64,000 nt of DNA from Caprella mutica. Its lineage: Eukaryota > Arthropoda > Malacostraca > Amphipoda > Caprellidae. Position numbers and translations under genes: made by a program. Under the pieces are notes generated by a model. The model was not told where the DNA came from. It was given only the letters and a program-made list of their open reading frames with translations, and did not search any database. Positions 12,992 to 22,847 of this stretch are shown one piece after another. Location: assembly GCA_947561585.1 (NCBI GenBank), contig CANNZV010002516.1:62001-126000 (forward strand). The letters run 5' to 3'. The stretch's first letter is position 1. Every line of letters begins with the position of its first letter.

Positions 12992-14212
12992 GATAATTCG
13001 TAACTTACTTTATATATCACTTTATACTTTTGATACTCTGTTCTATATTTGATCACTAATAACTGTTTTCAATATGCAATATAATTGTGTATTTTCTCAG
13101 CTGTCACATGTTCTATTTAGTTTCCTTTTATCTTCTGAAATTACATCTTCTCTTTCCACAGCATCTGTTTAATGTGTGTACCAAAGATACACGAAGTACT
13201 TTTCAGATACCACTACTCCACCATTTGCATCCGCAGAATGGCTTCCGCCCTCCCTCTGCTATAATGAAATCAGTTTTATGCTGATGAGGCCAAGTTAATT
13301 AGTTCATTTTGTGTCTGTTGTTGTATGTGTGCCACTTCATTGGTATTCCCCTTCCATATTCAATCAAAGCCAAGAAAGGCTCTTCATTTGCAACGTTTTC
13401 ACTCCATTGACTTAACGAGATTATCTTACGATAATGTAGGCTGTAATTTCTTGAATACATTACAGTAGCAAAAGTACTTGACTAATGTGATTATTGTTTC
13501 CTATGCTACATAGACGGGAAAACCTTCATATTACGAAGCATTATAATTTTATTTCCCAAATTATATTGAAGAAATGCTCCTATTGAACTGTAAATATTTG
13601 ATCCGTATTTAAGGTTCATTTTCGCTGGCACTATTAAGAATCAAACCAAATTACCTAAAATGAAGACTCCAGTCATTCTCCAGCAGCTAAAAATATCCCA
13701 AATTAGGGCACTAACGAACCAGTCCTAAGAAATGTTTCTGCTCATTATTATTTCAAACATTTCATCCCAGAGCGAGCTAATAAATCCTAATAATTCTTAG
13801 GTCTCTCGTTAAACTTAATAAGAGTGGGAGTAATATAATAAATGGACATAAATTGAGTAAATACCCGCCATAAAGCCAAGGATCAGCTTCTGGTGCTCTG
13901 TCTATAGCAAACAGTTCTCAGTAACGTCTTTTTGCTTAAAGTAGTTTGTCACACTCTTCTGCTGCTAGTGTTTTAATTAAATCTGCTGTGATAAGATACA
14001 CATTTTATGGTGTCAAAGTAACACATTGAAATATTTTATAAAATTACGATGTGAGAAGTTGTAAGGAATGAACAAAAAATATTTTAATCATAAGAAAGGA
14101 GAAAGTTTTTCAAAATTATTATAATTTTCTCACATTTAACGCATTTTGTGCAACATATTAACACACTAAAATATTGAATATATGCGTTAAAATAACCTAT
14201 AATAAGCAATTA
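12992..14212. other. Non-coding stretch before the large minisatellite
   Basis: No supported gene. Frames are below 70 codons and have no recognisable motif. The sequence is AT-rich up to the start of the 30-bp array. Confidence 0.45.
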
Positions 14213-14822
14213 AGACTGCATATGTGTCATATTAACACCAACAAACTGCATATGTGTCATATTAACACCAACAGACTGCATATGTGTCATATTAACACCA
14301 ACAGACTGCATATGTGTCATATTAACACCAACAGACTGCATATGTGTCATATTAACACCAACAAACTGCATATGTGTCATATTAACACCAACAGACTGCA
14401 TATGTGTCATATTAACACCAACAGACTGCATATGTGTCATATTAACACCAACAGACTGCATATGTGTCATATTAACACCAACAGACTGCATATGTGTCAT
14501 ATTAACACCAACAGACTGCATATGTGTCATATTAACACCAACAGACTGCATATGTGTCATATTAACACCAACAAACTGCATATGTGTCATATTAACACCA
14601 ACAGACTGCATATATGTCATATTAACACCAACAGACTGCATATGTGTCATATTAACACCAACAAACTACATATGTGTCATATTAACACCAACAGACTGCA
14701 TATGTGTCATATTAACACCAACAGACTGCATATGTGTCATATTAACACCAACAAACTGCATATGTGTCATATTAACACCAACAAACTGCATATGTACGTC
14801 ATATTAACACCAACAGACTGCA
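14213..14822. repeat. Minisatellite, 30-bp unit, about 20 copies
   Basis: A 30-bp unit with core CATATGTGTCATATTAACAC repeats in register. The main variants are A/G in ACARACTG and a rare TATATGTC copy. The unit contains the palindrome CATATG. Both strands are open in one frame across much of the array (238 codons plus, 146 codons minus), a by-product of the period. The last copies (from about 14792) acquire a TAC or TGC insertion (CATATGTACGTC, CATATGTGCGTC) before the next array begins. Confidence 0.95.
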
Positions 14823-17800
14823 TATGTGCGTCATATTTACATAGAGATGTGTGTCATATTTACATAGAGATGTGTGTCATATTTACATAGAGATGTGTGT
14901 CATCTTTACATAGGGATGTGTGTCATATTTACATAGAGATGTGTGTCATCTTTACATAGAGATGTGTGTCATATTTACATAGCGATGTGTGTCATATTTA
15001 CATAGAGATGTGTGTCATCTTTACATAGAGATGTGTGTCATCTTTACATAGGGATGTGTGTCATATTTACATAGAGATGTGTGTCATCTTTACATAGAGA
15101 TGTGTGTCATCTTTACATAGAGATGTGTGTCATCTTTACATAGGGATGTGTGTCATCTTTACATAGGGATGTGTGTCATATTTACATAGCGATGTGTGTC
15201 ATCTTTACATAGAGATGTGTGTCATCTTTACATAGAGATGTGTGTCATCTTTACATAGAGATGTGTGTCATCTTTACATAGAGATGTGTGTCATCTTTAC
15301 ATAGCGATGTGTGTCATCTTTACATAGAGATGTGTGTCATATTTACATAGAGATGTGTGTCATCTTTACATAGAGATGTGTGTCATATTTAAATAGGGAT
15401 GTGTGTCATCTTTACATAGGGATGTGTGTCATCTTTACATAGGGATGTGTGTCATATTTACATAGCGATGTGTGTCATCTTTACATAGGGATGTGTGTCA
15501 TATTTACATAGCGATGTGTGTCATCTTTACATAGAGATGTGTGTCATCTTTACATAGAGATGTGTGTCATCTTTACATAGAGATGTGTGTCATCTTTACA
15601 TAGCGATGTGTGTCATATTTACATAGAGATGTGTGTCATATTTACATAGCGATGTGTGTCATCTTTACATAGGGATGTGTGTCATCTTTACATAGAGATG
15701 TGTGTCATCTTTACATAGGGATGTGTGTCATATTTACATAGAGATGTGTGTCATCTTTACATAGAGATGTGTGTCATCTTTACATAGAGATGTGTGTCAT
15801 CTTTACATAGAGATGTGTGTCATCTTTACATAGCGATGTGTGTCATCTTTACATAGGGATGTGTGTCATATTTACATAGCGATGTGTGTCATATTTACAT
15901 AGAGATGTGTGTCATCTTTACATAGAGATGTGTGTCATCTTTACATAGGGATGTGTGTCATCTTTACATAGAGATGTGTGTCATCTTTACATAGAGATGT
16001 GTGTCATCTTTACATAGAGATGTGTGTCATCTTTACATAGAGATGTGTGTCATCTTTACATAGCGATGTGTGTCATCTTTACATAGGGATGTGTGTCATA
16101 TTTACATAGCGATGTGTGTCATATTTACATAGAGATGTGTGTCATCTTTACATAGAGATGTGTGTCATCTTTACATAGAGATGTGTGTCATCTTTACATA
16201 GAGATGTGTGTCATCTTTACATAGCGATGTGTGTCATATTTACATAGAGATGTGTGTCATCTTTACATAGCGATGTGTGTCATATTTACATAGAGATGTG
16301 TGTCATCTTTACATAGCGATGTGTGTCATATTTACATAGAGATGTGTGTCATCTTTACATAGCGATGTGTGTCATATTTACATAGAGATGTGTGTCATCT
16401 TTACATAGCGATGTGTGTCATATTTACATAGAGATGTGTGTCATCTTTACATAGCGATGTGTGTCATATTTACATAGAGATGTGTGTCATCTTTACATAG
16501 CGATGTGTGTCATATTTACATAGAGATGTGTGTCATCTTTACATAGCGATGTGTGTCATATTTACATAGAGATGTGTGTCATCTTTACATAGCGATGTGT
16601 GTCATATTTACATAGAGACGTGTGTCATCTTTACATAGCGATGTGTGTCATATTTACATAGAGATGTGTGTCATCTTTACATAGCGATGTGTGTCATATT
16701 TACATAGAGATGTGTGTCATCTTTACATAGCGATGTGTGTCATATTTACATAGAGATGTGTGTCATCTTTACATAGCGATGTGTGTCATCTTTACATAGC
16801 GATGTGTGTCATATTTACATAGAGATGTGTGTCATCTTTACATAGAGATGTGTGTCATATTTACATAGGGATGTGTGTCATCTTTACATAGGGATGTGTG
16901 TCATCTTTACATAGGGATGTGTGTCATCTTTACATAGCGATGTGTGTCATCTTTACATAGGGATGTGTGTCATATTTACATAGCGATGTGTGTCATCTTT
17001 ACATAGAGATGTGTGTCATCTTTACATAGAGATGTGTGTCATCTTTACATAGAGATGTGTGTCATCTTTACATAGCGATGTGTGTCATCTTTACATAGGG
17101 ATGTGTGTCATATTTACATAGCGATGTGTGTCATCTTTACATAGAGATGTGTGTCATCTTTACATAGAGATGTGTGTCATCTTTACATAGGGATGTGTGT
17201 CATATTTACATAGAGATGTGTGTCATCTTTACATAGAGATGTGTGTCATCTTTACATAGAGATGTGTGTCATCTTTACATAGCGATGTGTGTCATCTTTA
17301 CATAGGGATGTGTGTCATATTTACATAGCGATGTGTGTCATATTTACATAGAGATGTGTGTCATCTTTACATAGAGATGTGTGTCATCTTTACATAGGGA
17401 TGTGTGTCATATTTACATAGAGATGTGTGTCATCTTTACATAGAGATGTGTGTCATATTTACATAGAGATGTGTGTCATCTTTACATAGAGATGTGTGTC
17501 ATCTTTACATAGCGATGTGTGTCATCTTTACATAGGGATGTGTGTCATATTTACATAGAGATGTGTGTCATCTTTACATAGAGATGTGTGTCATCTTTAC
17601 ATAGAGATGTGTGTCATCTTTATTTAGAGATGTGTGTCATCTTTACATAGCGATGTGTGTCATATTTACATAGAGATGTGTGTCATCTTTACATAGCGAT
17701 GTGTGTCATATTTACATAGAGATGTGTGTCATCTTTACATAGCGATGTGTGTCATATTTACATAGAGATGTGTGTCATCTTTACATAGCGATGTGTGTCA

Positions 17801-18408
17801 TATTTACATAGAGATGTGTGTCATCTTTACATAGCGATGTGTGTCATATTTACATAGAGATGTGTGTCATCTTTACATAGCGATGTGTGTCATATTTACA
17901 TAGAGATGTGTGTCATCTTTACATAGCGATGTGTGTCATATTTACATAGAGATGTGTGTCATCTTTACATAGCGATGTGTGTCATATTTACATAGAGATG
18001 TGTGTCATCTTTACATAGCGATGTGTGTCATCTTTACATAGAGATGTGTGTCATCTTTACATAGAGATGTGTGTCATCTTTACATAGAGATGTGTGTCAT
18101 ATTTACATAGGGATGTGTGTCATCTTTACATAGAGATGTGTGTCATATTTACATAGAGATGTGTGTCATATTTACATAGCGATGTGTGTCATCTTTACAT
18201 AGCGATGTGTGTCATCTTTACATAGAGATGTGTGTCATCTTTACATAGAGATGTGTGTCATCTTTACATAGAGATGTGTGTCATCTTTACATAGAGATGT
18301 GTGTCATCTTTACATAGAGATGTGTGTCATCTTTACATAGAGATGTGTGTCATCTTTACATAGAGATGTGTGTCATCTTTACATAGAGATGTGTGTCATA
18401 TTTACATA
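14823..18408. repeat. Large minisatellite, 23-bp unit, about 156 copies
   Basis: A 23-bp unit with core GATGTGTGTCATCTTTACAT fills 3.6 kb in register. Nearly all variation is at two sites: CAT(A/C)TTT and TAG(A/C/G)GATG. The arrangement is not random: at about 16200-16780 and 17640-18010 units alternate strictly as CTTT-TAGC then ATTT-TAGA, giving a 46-bp higher-order repeat. The core ATGTGTCATATTTACA is close to ATGTGTCATATTAACA of the adjoining 30-bp array, so the two are probably related. Confidence 0.95.
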
Positions 18409-18498
18409 GGGTTGCAGTTCTCTTCATTGCGATTAGCCTCCATAATGAGGCCTTTAAACTTAATTACTAATTATGGTGAATTCGTCTAATGAATTGGG
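18409..18498. other. Short unique spacer between satellites
   Basis: About 90 bp of non-repetitive sequence separates the 23-bp array from the 20-bp purine-rich array. No feature is seen. Confidence 0.5.
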
Positions 18499-18777
18499 TA
18501 GCGATGGGATGGAGTGGGATGAGAGGGAGTGGAGTGAGATGAGAGGGAGTGGAGTGAGATGAGAGGGAGTGGAGTGAGATGAGAGGGAGTGGAGTGAGAT
18601 GAGAGGGAGTGGAGTGAGATGAGAGGGAGTGGAGTGAGATGAGAGGGAGTGGAGTGAGATGAGAGGGAGTGGAGTGAGATGAGAGGGAGTGGAGTGAGAT
18701 GAGAGGGAGTGGGATGAGAGGGAGTGGAGTGAGATGAGAGGGAGTGGAGTGGGATGAGAGGGAGTGAAGTGGAATGA
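18499..18777. repeat. Purine-rich 20-bp satellite, left part (about 14 copies)
   Basis: Units of TGAGAGGGAGTGGAGTGAGA with GTGGGA and GTGAAG variants. The same satellite resumes at 22848 on the far side of the retroelement, so this is the left remnant of one array that the element entered. Near its right edge the units become mixed (GTGGGATGAGAGGGAGTGAA), resembling the units immediately right of the element. Confidence 0.93.
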
Positions 18778-18797
18778 GAGTCACAAGGAGTCACAAG

Positions 18798-19258
18798 GAT
18801 AAAGGGACCATCAAAAGGCACAATATGCCCATCCAAGGATGGCCCCTGTGCACAGCCAGCTGTGCGCTCGACGTTGGGTTAACAACGGAACAAGGTGAAT
18901 CTCTCTCCATCACTTCCCACTTGGAACCTAAGCACTCCAAACCGTACTCCTAAACCTGACAAAGAAAGAACCTTCATCAGGCGTAGGAGCAAAGTTTGGG
19001 TACAATCATTAGCTCCAAGTTTTATCCTGGACTTGGTCAGTCAAACCCGCCAATCACTGCCACCTTCACAGGGGCCGCCCAAAGGCAGTCCCTGAGACGG
19101 TGACAGAACGCAGGGTGTGACCTGATCTCTCTAGCCACGGAAAGGCGCCAGGTTTTCTCTTAATTGGTTGGTTGGAGTTGAAGTAAGAGTGCTATCAGAA
19201 AAGATAGCTAAGACTCTCATCTCAACTCCGAGGTCAAGTCATGGAGGCGCTTGACAGC
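18798..19258 (-). other. 3' UTR of the CR1-like element
   Basis: This is the non-coding sequence between the ORF2 stop (TGA, 19261-19259 on the minus strand) and the tandem tail. It is GC-richer than host DNA and includes the dyad-rich GTGCACAGCCAGCTGTGCGC around 18848-18867. Such a structured 3' end could be what the element's reverse transcriptase recognises; this is inference. Confidence 0.6.
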
Positions 19259-22006
19259 TCAGTAAGCCAGCTCACTGAGTATCCTGTCAAGTCGCCTTTT
19301 GAATGTGTCAACAGTCAGGCTGCTGACAACATTTTCTGGCAGTCTGTTCCAGACATTACAGATCTTTACCAGCATGAAGTTCTCCAGCTGAGCAGTGGTG
19401 AACCGAGGCGGAACCACCTTCCACCCGTGGTTGCGGGTGGGGTTCACACACAGCGAAAAGTAGTCTTCGGGATCAACTCGACTTATCCCTCGAAGGATCT
19501 TAAAAGTCTCGATGAGTTGACCCCTCAAACGTCGCTGCTCAAGCGTGAAGAGGCCCAGGTCTTCTAACCGACGTGAGTATCCCTTGGATCGGATTTCAGG
19601 TACAAGTTTAGTCGCCCTCGCTTGCACCCGTTCCAACCGCTGGACATCTGCTCGCAACGTCGGTGACCAGAACTGGACCGCAAACTCCAAAAGAGGTCTT
19701 ACAAGAGAGTTGTACAGGGTGAGGACTGTCTCTCTGTTTCTGTATCTGAATTGCCTCTTGATGTACCCTAGGATCTTGTTTGCTCTCTTCTCAGCTTCCA
19801 GGCACTGTCGAGAGAACTTGAGATCCCTGGTGATCATAACTCCAAGATCCTTCTGTACATCAGTGGGTCCTATTTGGGCTCCAAGTAGCGTGTAGAAAGC
19901 TTCAGCGTTCCTACGACCAGCATGAAGTACTCTACACTTGTCCACATTGAAGGGCATCTGCCACTTTTCCGACCATTCTCCGATCTTGAAAAGATCAAGT
20001 TGGAGTTGTCCGATGGCCTCTGGACTTGCAGCGTTGATGCCAATCTTTGTGTCATCAGCAAACTTGGATACCCTACTGACGAGTCCTACGTCAAGGTCAT
20101 TTATGTAAATAATAAAGAGCAGAGGACCAAGGACTGAGCCCTGGGGAACCCCGCTGGTTACGGAGCTCCACACAGAGGCCACGCCATTGACCACCACTCT
20201 TTGTCGTCTGTTATTTAGCCATGACCTGATCCATTGTAGAACTCGACCACCCACACCAATAGCTGCTATTTTCGCCATTAACCTCTTGTGAGGTACCTTG
20301 TCAAATGCCTTCTTGAAATCAAGGTAGACGATGTCAACAGCTTTGGATTTGTCATGCTCCTGAAGAACGTAGTAGAAGAACTCTAGTAAGTTTGTCAGGC
20401 ATGACTTCCCGCGAAGAAAGCCATGCTGACTCTTTCCTATGAGCTGGTGTTCTTCCAGGTGATCCACAATCCTATCCTTGATGATGGATTCTAGCAGCTT
20501 TCCAGGAACCGATGTTAAACTAATCGGTCTGTAGTTACTACTGTTAGTGGTCTCACCTGTCTTGAAGATTGGGGTCACATCCGCGATCCTCATGTCGTCG
20601 GCGACCTCGCCCGACTCCAAAGAGACATTGAAGATCTGTTGCAGATGTGCCGCCAAACCATCCTTCACGTTCTTCATCACTGTCGGTAAGAATCCATCAG
20701 GACCAGCTGCCTTGTTAGGGTCCAGCTTGCCAAGTTTGTCTACTACCTCCTCAACAGTACAAACAATCTCAGTCAGTGGCATTCGTCCCTCGTAGTAGAC
20801 TACGGGGTCAGGGGTGCCAAGCGCATCCTCCCTGGTGAAGACACTGACGAAATAACTGTTGAGTTCGGCGACGATGTCGGCATCCGAAGTTGCCAACATA
20901 CCTTGGGTTGTCCTGATTGGTCCGATGGAGCTTCTGGTGGGCTTCCTGCTATTGACATAAGCGAAGAACTCCTTAGGGTTGCCCTTACAGGCCAATGCAA
21001 CCCTGTGTTCCTCCGCTACTTTAGCTTGCCGCACCATTCTTTTGACCAATCTCCGTTGGTCTGTGAGAAGTCTCTCAGTTTCCGGTGAAGAGTGAGTCTT
21101 GAATGAGACGTAGAGTCGTTTCCTTCTCTTTATCTCTCTGCCAAGCTCGTTATGGAACCATTTAGGACGAACCTTCATGGAACCACCTACCCTTTTCCTA
21201 GGTATGCATCGGTCCTGGATCGAGATGTAGTTTGCCTTAAAGCCCCGCCACATCTGATCAGGTGAAGCTGGAAGTTGAGGACGTAATGCCTGCAGATCAC
21301 GAGTGAAACTGTCGTAATCAGCTCTTCTCAGATTTAGCATATTTCTATGAGAGATCTTCTCTTGTTCCACTTTGACTCCCACTCTAAAAGAAACGGCATT
21401 ATGGTCACTGGTACCCAGACATTCACCAACCGAGACCTGAGAAACCAGATCTTCGTCGGTAGTGAATATGAGGTCCAGTGCATTTTCGCCTCTAGTGGGA
21501 GTTCTTACCATCTGGGAGAGGAAGTTGTCGTTCGAAAATTCGATCAACCTACCTCCCTCTCCATCCGAGACTCTTGTGCTCCAATCCACTCTGCAGTTGA
21601 AATCTCCCAACACAATGGCCGTTTCATCCTGCAGAAGGTTAGTGAGAGCAGCGTAGAGATCTCGGTCGTGGTCTCTCGTCTGGTGGGGTGGTCTGTAGAG
21701 CAAGTAAAGGTTGAGTGTGACTTCCGCTCGGACCTCTATCCCTAGTAACTCATACGGTGAGTCGATGGGTATGAGGGCCGCGTCAATGTGACAGCGAACA
21801 TAGATCATCACTCCTCCACCTGCTCTGTTGCCACGATCCCTGTGGAACATTTTATACCCGGGCAGGTGATACTCTCCCTCAAAATCTCGTTTCTCAGTGT
21901 CCAGCCAGGTCTCAGTGATGCAGATGATGTCGAGACATTCAACAGCCACCATACATCTAAACTCCTGCAGCTTATTCCTGATAGACCGAGCATTGAAGAG
22001 TATCAT
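19259..22006 (-). CDS. ORF2: AP endonuclease / reverse transcriptase of CR1-like element
   Basis: This encodes a 915-residue polyprotein that nicks target DNA and copies element RNA at the nick. The N-terminal AP-endonuclease domain (about 1-208) has the expected motifs in order: FNARSIRNK, TETWLD, a Tyr-Arg pair, GDFNCR and TSDHNAV. The reverse transcriptase follows (about 430-760): AAGPDGF, NYRPISL, LDFKKAFDKV (first catalytic Asp near 563), GVPQGSVLGPLLF and FADD (near 649-652). The C-terminal tail has the CR1-type RNRETVLTLYNSLVRP and WNRLPENVV motifs. There is no stop or frameshift, so both activities could be intact. The first ATG is at 22006. The frame is open to about 22055, and a GTG at 22021 overlaps the ORF1 stop as GTGA, so reinitiation there is possible. 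Confidence 0.92.
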   Translation of the reverse strand: MILFNARSIRNKLQEFRCMVAVECLDIICITETWLDTEKRDFEGEYHLPGYKMFHRDRGNRAGGGVMIYVRCHIDAALIPIDSPYELLGIEVRAEVTLNLYLLYRPPHQTRDHDRDLYAALTNLLQDETAIVLGDFNCRVDWSTRVSDGEGGRLIEFSNDNFLSQMVRTPTRGENALDLIFTTDEDLVSQVSVGECLGTSDHNAVSFRVGVKVEQEKISHRNMLNLRRADYDSFTRDLQALRPQLPASPDQMWRGFKANYISIQDRCIPRKRVGGSMKVRPKWFHNELGREIKRRKRLYVSFKTHSSPETERLLTDQRRLVKRMVRQAKVAEEHRVALACKGNPKEFFAYVNSRKPTRSSIGPIRTTQGMLATSDADIVAELNSYFVSVFTREDALGTPDPVVYYEGRMPLTEIVCTVEEVVDKLGKLDPNKAAGPDGFLPTVMKNVKDGLAAHLQQIFNVSLESGEVADDMRIADVTPIFKTGETTNSSNYRPISLTSVPGKLLESIIKDRIVDHLEEHQLIGKSQHGFLRGKSCLTNLLEFFYYVLQEHDKSKAVDIVYLDFKKAFDKVPHKRLMAKIAAIGVGGRVLQWIRSWLNNRRQRVVVNGVASVWSSVTSGVPQGSVLGPLLFIIYINDLDVGLVSRVSKFADDTKIGINAASPEAIGQLQLDLFKIGEWSEKWQMPFNVDKCRVLHAGRRNAEAFYTLLGAQIGPTDVQKDLGVMITRDLKFSRQCLEAEKRANKILGYIKRQFRYRNRETVLTLYNSLVRPLLEFAVQFWSPTLRADVQRLERVQARATKLVPEIRSKGYSRRLEDLGLFTLEQRRLRGQLIETFKILRGISRVDPEDYFSLCVNPTRNHGWKVVPPRFTTAQLENFMLVKICNVWNRLPENVVSSLTVDTFKRRLDRILSELAY

Positions 22007-22017
22007 TCGGAGGTCCC

Positions 22018-22847
22018 TCACCGACCTCCGAGTCCTAGCCCGTTTCCCTGGTTTTCATCGGCGCAGTCTTCATAACCTGAGCCGTCGCCAGAGTCATCAG
22101 GGTCCGGGGTCGGCTCAGGGGGATCTGGGGTGGTGTCAGGGGGATCTGGGGTGGGGTCAGGGGGATCTGGGGTGGGGTCAGGGTGAGGTGGGGTGGGGTG
22201 ATGGGGATGTGGGGTGGGGTCATGGGGATGTGGGGTGGGGTCATGGGGATGTGGGGTGGGGTCATGGGGATGTGGGGTGGGCTCATGGGGATCTGGGGTG
22301 GGGTCAGGGGGATCTGGGGTGGGGTCAAGGGAATCTGGGGTGGGGTCAAGGGAATCTGGGGTGGGGTCAGGGGAATCTGGGAAAGAGGGGTCAGATTGCC
22401 TGGATCGTTTCTTCAAAACGCCCTCAGGGCTTACTGTCTGGCTGCGCGCTCTTTTGGCATTACCTGGCACAGATTCCTCACATCTGAAGGTGGGGCCATC
22501 TCCAGTGCCAGCTGTAGAGGTTGAAGGAGCCGTTTCTGCTTGCAGTTCCTCCTGTCGAGGCTGTGCTGCACATGCCTTCGCCGATCTCCTGCCGCGTCCT
22601 CTCTTTCTCTTCTTATGATTAAGGTCCTCCTTCAGTGGTTTGTGAGGCTTGAACAGCTTCACAGCCAGCTGTTCGGCAAATAAATTGCTGCCTCGTCCAC
22701 TGAAGTGTATCCCGTCCTTCCAGTAGAGATCATCTCTTCCGAAAAAGAGATGCCAGAGGTCAACATACTTGAGGCTGTAGGTCCGACATAGGTTACTCAG
22801 TCGACCATTTATCGCCTGAGCTCTACCATAATGCTCACTCCATAAGG
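22018..22847 (-). pseudogene. ORF1 of CR1-like element, 5'-truncated (SGNH-esterase-like end plus Pro-rich tail)
   Basis: Reading on the minus strand from the satellite junction, the frame is open for about 275 codons to a TGA at 22020-22018. It opens with the end of an SGNH/GDSL-esterase-like domain: YVDLWHLFF, then DGIHFSGRGSNLFAEQL, where Asp-x-x-His matches the block V catalytic pair. The Ser-bearing and other upstream blocks are missing, cut off by 5' truncation at about 22847, so no start codon remains. A basic segment follows (KKRKRGRGRR), then a proline-rich region of seven-residue DPTPDPP/HDPTPHP repeats, then an acidic end. Esterase-bearing ORF1 proteins are known in CR1/L2-type elements and are thought to assist RNP or membrane association. 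Confidence 0.8.
22100..22385 (-). repeat. Coding minisatellite (21-bp) inside ORF1
   Basis: About 13 copies of a 21-bp G-rich unit (plus strand GGTGGGGTCATGGGGATGTG) encode heptads such as DPTPHPH, DPTPDPP and DPTPDSL on the minus strand. Runs of three or four G with short loops on the plus strand are suited to G-quadruplex formation. The open frame is kept throughout. Confidence 0.85.

Larger units (their letters stand above)
18778..22847 (-). mobile_element. CR1-like non-LTR retrotransposon, 5'-truncated, inserted in satellite
   Basis: The element runs on the minus strand from about 22847 (5' end) to 18778 (3' end). It contains the 3' part of an ORF1 with an SGNH-esterase-like segment, a full ORF2 with AP endonuclease and reverse transcriptase, a roughly 460-bp 3' UTR, and a 3' tail of two CTTGTGACTC units (18778-18797). 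A short tandem 3' tail, an esterase-type ORF1 and an APE-RT ORF2 are the hallmarks of the CR1/L2/Rex1 group; I do not resolve which member. Identical satellite DNA flanks both sides. The element is clearly GC-richer than its surroundings. It is 5'-truncated within ORF1, as is usual for target-primed reverse transcription. A target-site duplication cannot be seen within the repeats. Confidence 0.88.

Noticed and set aside
14174..14890. A 238-codon plus-strand frame of HMCHINTNRL repeats
   Set aside because: It exists only because the 30-bp tandem unit has no stop in this frame; the opposite strand is open as well, and there is no flanking gene structure.
14823..18408. CRISPR-like array
   Set aside because: The repeats are directly tandem with no unique spacers, and the context is an animal nuclear genome.
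19241..22618. Many 60-196-codon frames on the plus strand across the retroelement
   Set aside because: These are shadows of ORF1 and ORF2 on the opposite strand, common in GC-richer coding sequence.
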